This document shows positions 1 to 7,252 of a stretch of DNA of 23,748 nucleotides, piece after piece; position 1 is the stretch's first letter, and each line of letters opens with the position of its first letter. The notes below the pieces were generated by a model, which was given only the letters and a program-made list of their open reading frames with translations, was not told the origin of the DNA and did no database searches. The position numbers and the translations under genes were made by a program. The DNA lies in the IMG/VR virus record IMGVR_UViG_3300046167_000073, positions 1 through 23,748 of that record; one strand, written 5' to 3'. The DNA comes from a virus.

Positions 1-160
1 CATCACGCGCTCTCACACTCGCCCGCCGGTATTGTCTACCGCTAGCATTCCCTAAAATAAACCGCGCATTATTCCCACAATATAACCGCTCAATATACCA
101 TTTGATTAATTTAACGCGGACGCTAGAAAAGCCGTAAACCTAGACGGGGCGCGGCTTGCA

Positions 161-190
161 GGGGCGGGAATGGGACAGGGGGGGTATGGG
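161..190 (+). other. Putative G-quadruplex-forming tract
   Basis: The + strand reads GGGG, C, GGG, AAT, GGG, ACA, a run of seven G, TAT, GGG. That is five runs of three or more G separated by 1-3-base loops. A further GGGG lies at 146-149. This satisfies the usual G3+N1-7 quadruplex rule several times over. It lies in non-coding DNA upstream of the promoter candidate, so a role in replication, packaging or transcription is possible but not shown. Confidence 0.6.
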
Positions 191-271
191 CGTTAGCGTA
201 TACAAGGCTGTACATAGATTAGAAAATACGAACTGTAAAGGTCAGGAGCACAGAAAGGACGGCAGGGAGGC

Positions 272-300
272 TTGACGGGCTGTCAATAAGGTGGTATATA
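272..300 (+). promoter_or_regulatory. Sigma70-like promoter with embedded inverted repeat
   Basis: TTGACG (272-277) and TATATA (295-300) are separated by 17 bases, the ideal spacing for a sigma70 promoter. The -35 box is the left arm of a perfect inverted repeat, TTGAC-GGGCT-GTCAA (272-286), which could be an operator. Transcription would start near 307 and read into the gene at 387. Confidence 0.5.
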
Positions 301-386
301 GTGCTTTTAGTGGGCAACTGCTAAACGCTACTAGTACCTGCACAGGGGGTATTGGTTAGATACTACAAAGGAATACACACTCACCT

Positions 387-749
387 ATGAACGATAAGGG
401 CCAGCAAGTAGAACTAGAGTTAACCGGGACAGACTTTGATCTGACAGTACCAGTATATGTGGAAGCAGATGCTGAATTAGACCAAGCGGGCGATATTAAC
501 ATGGTCATGTATATGTTTGTAGGTGACAGTGATGAAGCCTGCTCAGAAAACCGAGTATCTCTTACCCAGATCTTTAACAGGTGGGTAGATCACTATTTAA
601 CCACAGAGGTAGGGTACAATCATCTGTATTCTCTGTCGGATTCGTTACGCGAGATTGCTAATAATATGCAAGATGCGGCCAACAGTATCAAGGAATTGAC
701 GATCCCGGTAGAAGATTATGAGGATGATGTAGATGAATACATGGAGTGA
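387..749 (+). CDS. Acidic hypothetical protein
   Basis: This 120-residue protein is one I do not recognise. It is strongly acidic, with Asp/Glu clusters in the first 35 residues and an acidic tail (VEDYEDDVDEYME). The middle part (about 65-105) is predicted helical by eye, and there is no signal peptide or membrane segment. The ATG is preceded by AAAGGA about 14 bases upstream, a rather distant Shine-Dalgarno. It overlaps the next gene by 17 bases, so the two are probably cotranscribed from the 272-300 promoter candidate. No function is assigned. Confidence 0.7.
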   Translation: MNDKGQQVELELTGTDFDLTVPVYVEADAELDQAGDINMVMYMFVGDSDEACSENRVSLTQIFNRWVDHYLTTEVGYNHLYSLSDSLREIANNMQDAANSIKELTIPVEDYEDDVDEYME

Positions 750-1152
750 GCACGAATTAAGCCAGTATGACCCACAAGACCTACTAGATTTCTGTATTAA
801 GCAGAAATTGTCTACTTCCCTAGCTCATATCAAGTATAAATGCCAGAAAGATGGTATTCCGTTTGATTTAGAGCTACTTGACCTAGAACCATACCCTGTA
901 TTCTGCCCTGTATTGGAAGTAACGCTGGATTGGACCAAGGTTGGGCAGGGATCTTCTAACTCTAGCCCGTCAATTGACCGTATAGACCCTAAAATGGGGT
1001 ACGTTAGGGGTAATTGTAGGATAATTAGTGCAAAAGCCAACCGATTAAAGAACGACGGTACGGCTGAAGAGTTCATTTCAGTACTTAAATACATGAAAGA
1101 TAACGAAAATGGCTACGATCTATGCCCTCCAAGGCAAGATAAACTATGCTAA
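733..1152 (+). CDS. HNH-like (His-Me finger) endonuclease
   Basis: This 139-residue protein carries the pattern SIDRIDP (80-86), GYVRGN (89-94), then S99 and KAN (101-103) followed by K106. That is the signature of a common class of small phage HNH nucleases, in which the usual DH pair reads DR. A FCPV motif at 57-60 precedes it. The expected role is a metal-dependent nick or cut in DNA. Such nucleases are either homing endonucleases or, when next to terminase genes, helpers of DNA packaging (known for HK97 gp74). Here it lies upstream of the terminase genes but is separated from them by an AT-rich gap and one small gene. The start overlaps the upstream gene by 17 bases. The class is fairly sure; the role is open. 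Confidence 0.72.
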   Translation: MNTWSEHELSQYDPQDLLDFCIKQKLSTSLAHIKYKCQKDGIPFDLELLDLEPYPVFCPVLEVTLDWTKVGQGSSNSSPSIDRIDPKMGYVRGNCRIISAKANRLKNDGTAEEFISVLKYMKDNENGYDLCPPRQDKLC

Positions 1153-1196
1153 TTGTAAAATAATTAACTAATTTGAATTAAATAGCAGTTTAGGTA

Positions 1197-1225
1197 TTGA
1201 CTTTTAGTCATAAATATGATATTGT
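1197..1225 (+). promoter_or_regulatory. Extended -10 promoter candidate for the structural operon
   Basis: TTGACT (1197-1202) and TATTGT (1220-1225) are 17 bases apart. A TG dinucleotide one base upstream of the -10 box (1217-1218) gives an extended -10 element. The promoter faces the block of morphogenesis genes starting at 1364. The surrounding DNA is AT-rich, so chance -10 matches are common; the -35 and the spacing make this one the best candidate. Confidence 0.45.
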
Positions 1226-1293
1226 TTTAATATCTTTTATAGGATATGTAATAAGTAAATTTCCTGTAAGATATATAGTATAATACATAGAAT

Positions 1294-1309
1294 AGTTATC
1301 TAGATAACT
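1294..1309. promoter_or_regulatory. Perfect 16-bp palindrome, possible operator
   Basis: AGTTATCTAGATAACT is its own reverse complement over all 16 bases. It lies between the promoter candidate at 1197-1225 and the first gene of the structural block, a location suited to a repressor or activator site. AT-rich DNA produces some palindromes by chance, but a perfect 16-mer is notable. Confidence 0.4.
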
Positions 1310-1363
1310 TACTATATATATACTAATAAAATAATAAGATATTTACACTAAAAGGGGATACCT

Positions 1364-1693
1364 ATGGCTATGAATCCTACTAGCCGTTCAGTCAAGAAAG
1401 GCTTGCCTGCCAGAATGAAAAAGCCTACTAAGAGGCCTGCACCTACGGCAACTCCGTCTGCAAGACGGCGGCCAATGGCGGCTCCTAAAGCCCAGCCTGT
1501 AGCACCTCGTCCTGTAGCTAGACGACCAGCACAGCCTACTCAAAGAGCTATGCCACAATCTATGCCTACAGCAAGACCTATGGCGCGTCCAGCGATGCAG
1601 CCTAGACCTACTATGACAAGACAGCCTGTACAACGTCCTGCGGTTAGACCTACAGCGAGACGACCAGTACAGCCTACTCGAAGAATGCGATAG
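1364..1693 (+). CDS. Pro/Arg-rich acid-free basic protein
   Basis: This 109-residue protein has no Asp, Glu, Cys or aromatic residue. By hand count it has 21 Arg, 6 Lys and 24 Pro. It is built from loose repeats of the type ARRPxQPT, VARP and QPxxRP, and should be disordered and extremely basic. At the DNA level a 22-base unit recurs (1520-1541 and 1658-1679) with one difference, suggesting growth by repeat duplication. The ATG has a strong Shine-Dalgarno (AAAGGGG). It is the first gene of the structural operon and lies four bases before the small terminase gene. The composition suggests nucleic-acid or capsid-interior binding, but no family is recognised. Confidence 0.65.
   Translation: MAMNPTSRSVKKGLPARMKKPTKRPAPTATPSARRRPMAAPKAQPVAPRPVARRPAQPTQRAMPQSMPTARPMARPAMQPRPTMTRQPVQRPAVRPTARRPVQPTRRMR
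1520..1679 (+). repeat. 22-base direct repeat within the Pro/Arg gene
   Basis: The unit agacgaccagYacagcctac plus tc occurs at 1520-1541 and 1658-1679 with a single C/T difference. The copies are 138 bases apart, which keeps the reading frame. Both encode RRPxQPT. This fits internal expansion of the low-complexity gene. Confidence 0.7.
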
Positions 1694-1696
1694 CTT

Positions 1697-2086
1697 ATGG
1701 CTGACGAAAAGAAATACACTGAGAAGCAAGAAGCCTTCCTAGAAGCCCTTTGTGGCGACGCTAGAGGTTCCATAAGAGAAGCTATGAACATAGCGGGCTA
1801 TTCTCCTCAGACGCGCACTAAGGAGGTCGTAGAGCCTCTCAAAGATGAAATTGTAGAACGAGCTAGTACGATGCTTGCAATGAATGCCCCTAGAGCGGCT
1901 TTTTCGTTGACAGGTGTCCTAGTAGACCCTTCTCAGGTGGGAGCCAGAAATGCTGTTGCGGCTGCAACGCAGGTACTAGATCGTGTAGGTCTGGTTAAAA
2001 AAGAAAAGATAGAGGTAACTACCCAGACGGGTGGTCTATTCATCTTACCCCCTAAAGAAGTCGTGAATGAGCAAATGGAAGAATAA
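1697..2086 (+). CDS. Terminase small subunit
   Basis: This 129-residue protein has a helix-turn-helix-like segment near 22-38 (ARGSIREAMNIAGYS). It ends its folded part with NAVAAATQVLDRVGLVKKEK (85-104), a pattern typical of small terminases, where it precedes an acidic or variable tail. The small subunit recognises the packaging site and forms a ring that regulates the large subunit. It lies directly upstream of the large subunit gene and overlaps it by 20 bases, as expected for a translationally coupled pair. The start ATG lies four bases after the preceding stop and has a poor Shine-Dalgarno, again suggesting coupling. The family is assigned from motifs and position. Confidence 0.75.
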   Translation: MADEKKYTEKQEAFLEALCGDARGSIREAMNIAGYSPQTRTKEVVEPLKDEIVERASTMLAMNAPRAAFSLTGVLVDPSQVGARNAVAAATQVLDRVGLVKKEKIEVTTQTGGLFILPPKEVVNEQMEE

Positions 2087-3923
2087 ACCAAAAACAAAGT
2101 CTGCGTCTAGGCCGCCTTTTGGCTACGCAGCCGACCCAAATAACAAAAATGAATGGGTCCCTCACGAAGCGCTTTTAGAATTACTCGAAGAAGCGTTTCT
2201 TTTTTTGGACAATGGAAACTCCCTTAGAGAGACTGCCAAGTGGCTATCTGAAGAGGGAGGTAGGAAAATATCTCACCAAGGGTTATCTACCAAGTGGGCG
2301 GAGTCACGCAAAGACGTAGAGACTCCACGAGATAAACAACTGGCTACTAGAAAGAAACCGACTACTAGAGCCGAGAAGAAACAAGCCAAACTAACCACAT
2401 CAGTAGCTGCTAAGAAAAGATCGTTAATAGCTGCGGAGAAAAAGCTAAAGAAAGCTAAGGGTATAAAGGAGACTACTCCTGAGAAGCCCGAAGGTTTGAC
2501 TGGTACATCTACAGCAATACCACAGAATCAAGATATAATCTTTAAGCCTAACGAAGGCCCACAGACTGATTTCTTGGCTTCTGTAGAACGAGAAGTGTTG
2601 TACGGTGGTTCAGCGGGGGGTGGTAAGTCTTACGGCCTACTAGCCGACCCCATGCGTTACTTCGGTAACAAAGTATTTAACGGATTGATTCTTCGTCGTA
2701 CAAATGATGAACTACGGGAATTGATCTGGAAGACTCAGGAGATATACCCTAGGGCGTATCCCGGAGCCAAATGGCAAGAGCGTAAGTCTCAATGGGTATT
2801 TCCCAGTGGGGCTAAGTTGTGGTTAACCTACCTAGAGCGTGAAGAAGATGTACTTCGTTATCAGGGTCAGGCTTTCTCATATATAGGGTTTGACGAATTA
2901 ACTCAACACGCTACTCCCTTTGCATGGAACTATATGCGTTCTCGTTTGAGAACAACAGATCCAGACTTGCCTGTCTTCATGCGGGCTACCACCAACCCCG
3001 GAGGCCCCGGACATGGTTGGGTTAAGCAGATGTTTATCGACCCTGCACCAGCAGGTAAGGCATTCAACGCTAGAGATTTAGAAACAGGGGAAGAGTTACT
3101 TTATCCTGAAAGTCATGCTAAGGCAGGACAACCACTGTTTCAACGACGGTTTATTCCAGCAACACTAAAGGATAATCCGTACTTATACGAAGAAGGTACT
3201 TACGAAGCTAACTTGTTATCTTTGCCAGAAGCGCAGAGAAGACAGTTACTTGAAGGTGATTGGGCTATAGCAGACGGGGCAGCATTCCCAGAGTTTAGAC
3301 CTCACTTACATACTATTGAACCTTTTGAGATACCGAGCGATTGGAGAAAATTTAGATCGTGTGACTACGGTTACTCAAGCTACTCAGCAGTACATTGGTT
3401 TGCGATAGATCCTTCTTACGAGACTTTGTATGTATACAGAGAGTTATACCTTTCTAAGCATACAGGTAGAGATTTAGCTCAGGCGGTTATGGTAGAAGAG
3501 CAAGATGAATCTTTATCCTACGGGGTACTGGATTCTAGTTGTTGGCATAACCGAGGGCAGATAGGCCCCTCAATAGCAGAAGAGATGATTGCTATGGGGT
3601 GTCGATGGAGACCCTCAGATCGTTCCACAGGTTCTAGAGTAGCGGGTAGAAACAGGTTACATGAGCTATTGAAGGTAGATGAAACTACCGAGACTGCTGG
3701 TATTGTGTTCTTTAACAATTGCAGACAGATCATAGCAGACCTACAAACTATACCTACTTGCCCTAAAGGCTCGGACGACATTGATGTACGTTATAAATCA
3801 GACCATACTTATGATTCTATTAGGTACGGTATTATGTCAAGGCCAAGATCTGGCTCGCCTTGGGATACAAGAAGTCCCCCACCGAACAGGTGGCAACCAT
3901 CAGATAACACGTTTGGATACTAG
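2067..3923 (+). CDS. Terminase large subunit (packaging ATPase/nuclease)
   Basis: This is the 618-residue motor that pumps and cuts phage DNA. The Walker A loop is GGSAGGGKS (180-188), the Walker B is YIGFDE (272-277) and the coupling motif is TTNPGG (308-313). The C-terminal nuclease shows acidic metal ligands at D433 (SCDYGYSS), D489 (VLDSS) and D579/D583. The protein is longer than usual because of a 150-residue N-terminal extension. Residues 16-77 (PPFGYAADP, EWVPHEALLELLEEA, SLRETAKWLSEEG) resemble the helix-turn-helix 'recombinase' domain of large serine recombinases, and 85-140 is a Lys-rich linker. The start overlaps TerS by 20 bases, and the stop abuts the portal ATG with no gap. Confidence 0.95.
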   Translation: MSKWKNKPKTKSASRPPFGYAADPNNKNEWVPHEALLELLEEAFLFLDNGNSLRETAKWLSEEGGRKISHQGLSTKWAESRKDVETPRDKQLATRKKPTTRAEKKQAKLTTSVAAKKRSLIAAEKKLKKAKGIKETTPEKPEGLTGTSTAIPQNQDIIFKPNEGPQTDFLASVEREVLYGGSAGGGKSYGLLADPMRYFGNKVFNGLILRRTNDELRELIWKTQEIYPRAYPGAKWQERKSQWVFPSGAKLWLTYLEREEDVLRYQGQAFSYIGFDELTQHATPFAWNYMRSRLRTTDPDLPVFMRATTNPGGPGHGWVKQMFIDPAPAGKAFNARDLETGEELLYPESHAKAGQPLFQRRFIPATLKDNPYLYEEGTYEANLLSLPEAQRRQLLEGDWAIADGAAFPEFRPHLHTIEPFEIPSDWRKFRSCDYGYSSYSAVHWFAIDPSYETLYVYRELYLSKHTGRDLAQAVMVEEQDESLSYGVLDSSCWHNRGQIGPSIAEEMIAMGCRWRPSDRSTGSRVAGRNRLHELLKVDETTETAGIVFFNNCRQIIADLQTIPTCPKGSDDIDVRYKSDHTYDSIRYGIMSRPRSGSPWDTRSPPPNRWQPSDNTFGY

Positions 3924-6131
3924 ATGCCTATAATTGAAAAGCCACAAAGCTCACAAGATTTAGAGATAGACATTGACTCTATTACGGACGAACTGTTCGC
4001 CCTAGAAAAAGAAGACAATGAAAAGTACGGCAATCTAGAAGGTTGGATTAGAGACCGTTTCAGTGCTGCTTCAGAGAAGCGTGATAGCGACGAACAGCGT
4101 TGGCTACAAGCATATAAGAACTATCGAGGTGTGTACGGTGACGACGTTAAGTTTACTGACGCAGAGAAGTCTCGTGCGTTTATTAAGATTACAAAGACAA
4201 AGGTACTTGCTGCCTACGCGCAGATTGTGGATGTTTTGTTTGCAGGTTCCAAGTTTCCTATTGCAATCAACCCTACAAAGAATCCTATCAGTGACTCTCC
4301 TAGTGCTGTCTATTTCGATCAGACAGAGCTTACTGAAGAAAACATTGCATCTAAAGTACCTAACCCTGCTACCGGCAAGCCGGAAAAGACTGAACCTAAA
4401 GGGCAAAAGAATAACCGAGCCAGACCTTCTCGTCTTGACGACCTTGGTCCTTACTCTGAATCTTTATCCAGAGTTGGTGACGATCTAAATGTAGGCTACG
4501 GACAGACCCCCACATCCGCTACTTTTGAGCCTTTAGTTAAAGCTGCTCGAAACATGGAGACTCGTATACACGATCAACTAGAAGAAAGTGAAGCGTCTAA
4601 ACACCTTCGTAATACTTCTTTTGAAATGTGTTTGTTTGGTACAGGTATCCTTAAAGGTCCTTTTGCCTTTGACAAAGAGTACCCACGATGGACAGAAGAA
4701 GGGGATTACGATCCTATCTACGAAACCGTACCTCGTGTAGAGTCTGTTTCTATTTGGGATATTTACCCTGACCCTGACGCACATAATATGTCTGAGGCAG
4801 AGTACGTTATTCAACGTCATCGTATGTCTCGTTCTCAATTACGAGCACTTAAAAAGCGCCCATACTTTATAGACGATGTTATCGAAGAGTCTATTCAAAT
4901 GGGGCCTTCGTACAACTCAGAGTATTGGGAAGACGTACTAGAAGACAACGAAGTTACTAACCAAACTAACCGCTACGAAGTGCTAGAGTACTGGGGCGTA
5001 TTAGATTCAGACTTAGCAGAAGAAGCAGGTTTAGATATACCGGCTAAACTAGCAGATAAAGATCAAGTCCATATTAACGCATGGGTGTGTAACGGTAAGA
5101 TACTACGATTAGTTCTTAATCCATTTACACCTTCTCGTATTCCGTATCACGCAGTCCCTTACGAACTAAACCCCTACTCTTTCTTTGGTATCGGTGTAGC
5201 TGAGAATATGGAAGACACCCAGTTACTTATGAATGGCTTCATGCGTATGGCTATTGATAACGCTGCTCTATCATCCAACTTACTTATTGAAGTAGATGAA
5301 ACTAATTTGATTCCCGGCCAAGATATGTCTATATATCCGGGTAAGATATTCAGACGACAAGCAGGCGCTCCGGGACAGGCTATATTTGGCACTAAGTTCC
5401 CTAACGTAACTAACGAGTGTATTGCTATGTTTGATAAGACTCGTCAGCTTGCAGATGAATCTACCGGCATACCTTCGTACTCTCATGGTATGACTGGTGT
5501 TATGGGCGTAGGCCGTACTGCTTCTGGTATGTCTATGCTTATGGGTGCAGCAGCACAGAACATTAAGGCTGTTGTACGAAACATAGATGACTATCTATTA
5601 GGTCCTTTGGGTAAGAGTTTCTTTGCATTTAATATGCAGTTTAAGTTTGATCCTGACGCTAACGGGGATCTAGATGTAGAAGCTCTAGGTACAGAATCTT
5701 TGATGCGTAATGAGATTCGCTCTCAGAAGTTAATGCAGTTTATGCAGACTGCCCAGAATCCTAATATGGCTCCTTACGTTAAGTACGATTACGTTCTTCG
5801 TGAGATTGCAGCCTCTATGGATTTAGATGAAGATAAGATTCTAAACGACCCTAGGGAAGCAGAGATTCAAGCTAAGATGTTAGCTGACTATCAGAAGGTA
5901 CTCATGGAGAATCAACCAGAGAAACCTGAAGCGCCAGAAGGACAGCAAGATCCTGCTGCAATACTAGCGGCTCTTATGGGTGCTCAAGGTGGTCAAGGTG
6001 CTCCTCAAGGAGGCCCACCACCCGTATCTGATCCAACAGGTATAGGTGGTCAAGTACAGCCCGGAGCGGCTCCCGAACCCGGAGCGGCAGGTTTTGCTGC
6101 TAACACTGGTGAAGGGCAACCTCCTCAGTAA
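3924..6131 (+). CDS. Portal protein
   Basis: This 735-residue protein has the size and layout of podovirus-type portal proteins, which form the dodecameric ring at the capsid vertex through which DNA passes. Supporting segments are an N-terminal helical region with DEQRWLQAYKNYRGVY, the central SIWDIYPDPDAHNMSEAEYV motif with RHRMSRSQLRALKK after it, and IPYHAVPYELNPYSFFGIGV, followed by a long helix. These are typical of portals of this group. The last 80 residues are Pro/Gly/Gln/Ala-rich and probably disordered. It starts on the base after the TerL stop, and its stop shares a base with the next ATG (TAATG). The position between TerL and scaffold supports the call. Confidence 0.93.
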   Translation: MPIIEKPQSSQDLEIDIDSITDELFALEKEDNEKYGNLEGWIRDRFSAASEKRDSDEQRWLQAYKNYRGVYGDDVKFTDAEKSRAFIKITKTKVLAAYAQIVDVLFAGSKFPIAINPTKNPISDSPSAVYFDQTELTEENIASKVPNPATGKPEKTEPKGQKNNRARPSRLDDLGPYSESLSRVGDDLNVGYGQTPTSATFEPLVKAARNMETRIHDQLEESEASKHLRNTSFEMCLFGTGILKGPFAFDKEYPRWTEEGDYDPIYETVPRVESVSIWDIYPDPDAHNMSEAEYVIQRHRMSRSQLRALKKRPYFIDDVIEESIQMGPSYNSEYWEDVLEDNEVTNQTNRYEVLEYWGVLDSDLAEEAGLDIPAKLADKDQVHINAWVCNGKILRLVLNPFTPSRIPYHAVPYELNPYSFFGIGVAENMEDTQLLMNGFMRMAIDNAALSSNLLIEVDETNLIPGQDMSIYPGKIFRRQAGAPGQAIFGTKFPNVTNECIAMFDKTRQLADESTGIPSYSHGMTGVMGVGRTASGMSMLMGAAAQNIKAVVRNIDDYLLGPLGKSFFAFNMQFKFDPDANGDLDVEALGTESLMRNEIRSQKLMQFMQTAQNPNMAPYVKYDYVLREIAASMDLDEDKILNDPREAEIQAKMLADYQKVLMENQPEKPEAPEGQQDPAAILAALMGAQGGQGAPQGGPPPVSDPTGIGGQVQPGAAPEPGAAGFAANTGEGQPPQ

Positions 6132-6367
6132 TGGATACTAATGTAGCTCGTAAAGTTTTACCTTTCGTAAATGATATAGCTCACTACGATGCTTTTTTAG
6201 CTCACGTTGAATCTAGAATAGAAACTCTTAGAGGTTTTCTAGAGAAAGAAAAAGACGTAGATAGAATACGAGAGATACAAGGTGCTATAGCGGAACTCAA
6301 AAGACTCTATACATTAAGAGATGAGGTACGCGGCACATTAGAACACGAGAAAAAGAATGGCCGCTAA
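6131..6367 (+). CDS. Small helical protein downstream of portal
   Basis: This 78-residue protein is almost wholly helical, with heptad-like spacing from about 20 to 70 (SRIETLRGFLEKEKDVDRIR and onward) and a basic end. It starts in a TAATG overlap with the portal stop and ends 11 bases inside the next gene, so it is translated by coupling. Similar short coiled-coil proteins often follow the portal gene in podovirus-like phages, but I cannot name a function. A portal or scaffold partner is a reasonable guess only. Confidence 0.7.
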   Translation: MDTNVARKVLPFVNDIAHYDAFLAHVESRIETLRGFLEKEKDVDRIREIQGAIAELKRLYTLRDEVRGTLEHEKKNGR

Positions 6368-6548
6368 AAAGAAAGCTAAATCTAAAGTTAACGCAGCAGG
6401 CAACTACACTAAGCCTACAATGCGTAAGAATCTTTTTAACAAGATAAAAGCAGGTACTAAAGGCGGTAAGGCCGGACAGTGGTCTGCTAGAAAAGCCCAG
6501 ATGTTAGCTAAACAGTACAAAGCTAAAGGCGGGGGCTACAAGTCGTAA
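6357..6548 (+). CDS. Small basic protein, GQWSARKAQ type
   Basis: This 63-residue, Lys-rich protein ends in AGQWSARKAQMLAKQYKAKGGGYKS-like sequence; the core GQWSARKAQ and final GGGY pattern recurs in small marine-phage and other viral proteins of unknown role. There are no acidic residues that I can see. It overlaps both neighbours (11 bases upstream, one base downstream, TAATG). The charge suggests contact with DNA or with the acidic protein encoded at 7249. The family memory is not verified. Confidence 0.65.
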   Translation: MAAKKKAKSKVNAAGNYTKPTMRKNLFNKIKAGTKGGKAGQWSARKAQMLAKQYKAKGGGYKS

Positions 6549-7252
6549 TGGCCTTAAAGAAATCACAAAAGTCTTTAAAGGATTGGACAGACCAAGATTG
6601 GAGTACTAAATCTGGTAAAAAGTCTTCTGAGACTGGAGAAAGGTATCTACCTAAGTCTGCTATAGATTCTCTTAGTTCCCAAGAGTACGCAGCTACTACT
6701 AAGAAGAAACGAGACGACAGTAAGAAAGGTAAACAGCACTCTAAGCAACCTAAAAAGATTGCTAAGAAAACGGCACAATATAGAAACAAAGGCGGGCTTA
6801 TGTCTACGGAAGAATCTACGGAAGTACTGATACCAAAGAACAAGCAGTTCTTAAAGGACTTCCACGATAACGTAGTATCTAGTAACTCTCAGTTAGTAGA
6901 AGAGACAGAGCAAGGGCCACGAACTACTACAATGCGAATTGTGGGAATGAACATAAAAGGGAAGGAGTATCTATTGCCTTCCTATGATCCCGACACTAAG
7001 TCGGTTATCGACACTTCTACTCAAGAAGGCAGAGACGCATTAGTAGAGAAGTTTCTCCCTTTAATAGAAGAAGGGGACATAGAAGGGTATTCCTCTCCTC
7101 AAGAGGCCGAAGCTGACCGTAAGAATTTCTACGGCGATATAATTCAAGAAAAATACAAAGGTGGACTTATGTACGGCAACAAACAAAATAAAAAAATGCA
7201 CGGCGGGGGCCACGCAAAGAAAGACTATTCTAAATATAAAAGAAAAAGATGA
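6548..7252 (+). CDS. DUF5872-like basic protein with C-terminal domain
   Basis: This 234-residue protein has two parts. Residues 1-80 (SLKDWTDQDWSTKSGKKSS, GERYLPKSAIDSLSSQEYAA, KQPKKIAKKTAQYR) match what I recall of DUF5872-type viral proteins. Residues 86-200 form a mixed-charge domain I do not recognise. KGGLM occurs twice, at 81-85 (the junction) and 204-208, and the last 25 residues are Gly/His/Lys/Tyr-rich. An internal ATG at 6800, right after the first KGGL and preceded by a purine-rich GGCGGG, could start a separate C-terminal product. It overlaps the next gene by four bases (ATGA). Confidence 0.6.
   Translation: MALKKSQKSLKDWTDQDWSTKSGKKSSETGERYLPKSAIDSLSSQEYAATTKKKRDDSKKGKQHSKQPKKIAKKTAQYRNKGGLMSTEESTEVLIPKNKQFLKDFHDNVVSSNSQLVEETEQGPRTTTMRIVGMNIKGKEYLLPSYDPDTKSVIDTSTQEGRDALVEKFLPLIEEGDIEGYSSPQEAEADRKNFYGDIIQEKYKGGLMYGNKQNKKMHGGGHAKKDYSKYKRKR

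Larger units (their letters stand above)
1..386. other. Non-coding leader region
   Basis: This 386-base stretch has no convincing gene. It contains three ACCGC copies (from 38, 61 and 85), a tract of six G-runs at 161-190, a sigma70-like promoter at 272-300 and a weak Shine-Dalgarno (AAAGGA, 367-372) before the ATG at 387. Its 140-190 part is visibly more G-rich than the genes that follow. Whether it is a genome end, an origin or a regulatory leader cannot be decided from this window. Confidence 0.6.
1153..1363. other. AT-rich intergenic regulatory region
   Basis: This 211-base gap contains no gene and is markedly more AT-rich than its surroundings. It holds an extended -10 promoter candidate (1197-1225), a TATAAT hexamer at 1279-1284 without a clear -35, and a perfect 16-bp palindrome (1294-1309). 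The latter is flanked by a further complementary pair (atatatagta at 1271-1280 and tactatatat at 1310-1319). A good Shine-Dalgarno (AAAGGGG, 1351-1357) closes the gap. It probably controls the structural operon. Confidence 0.6.

Noticed and set aside
1-386. tRNA or small gene in the leader
   Set aside because: No cloverleaf-like arms or start with a good Shine-Dalgarno could be found by reading either strand.
1388-1791. Two - strand frames opposite the Pro/Arg and TerS genes
   Set aside because: Arg/Ser/Cys-rich complements of low-complexity coding sequence, with no start context, and both antisense to the operon.
4063-4488. Open + frame inside the portal gene
   Set aside because: It is a Leu/Ser/Arg-rich shadow of the portal frame, which is clearly coding; no Shine-Dalgarno or family match.
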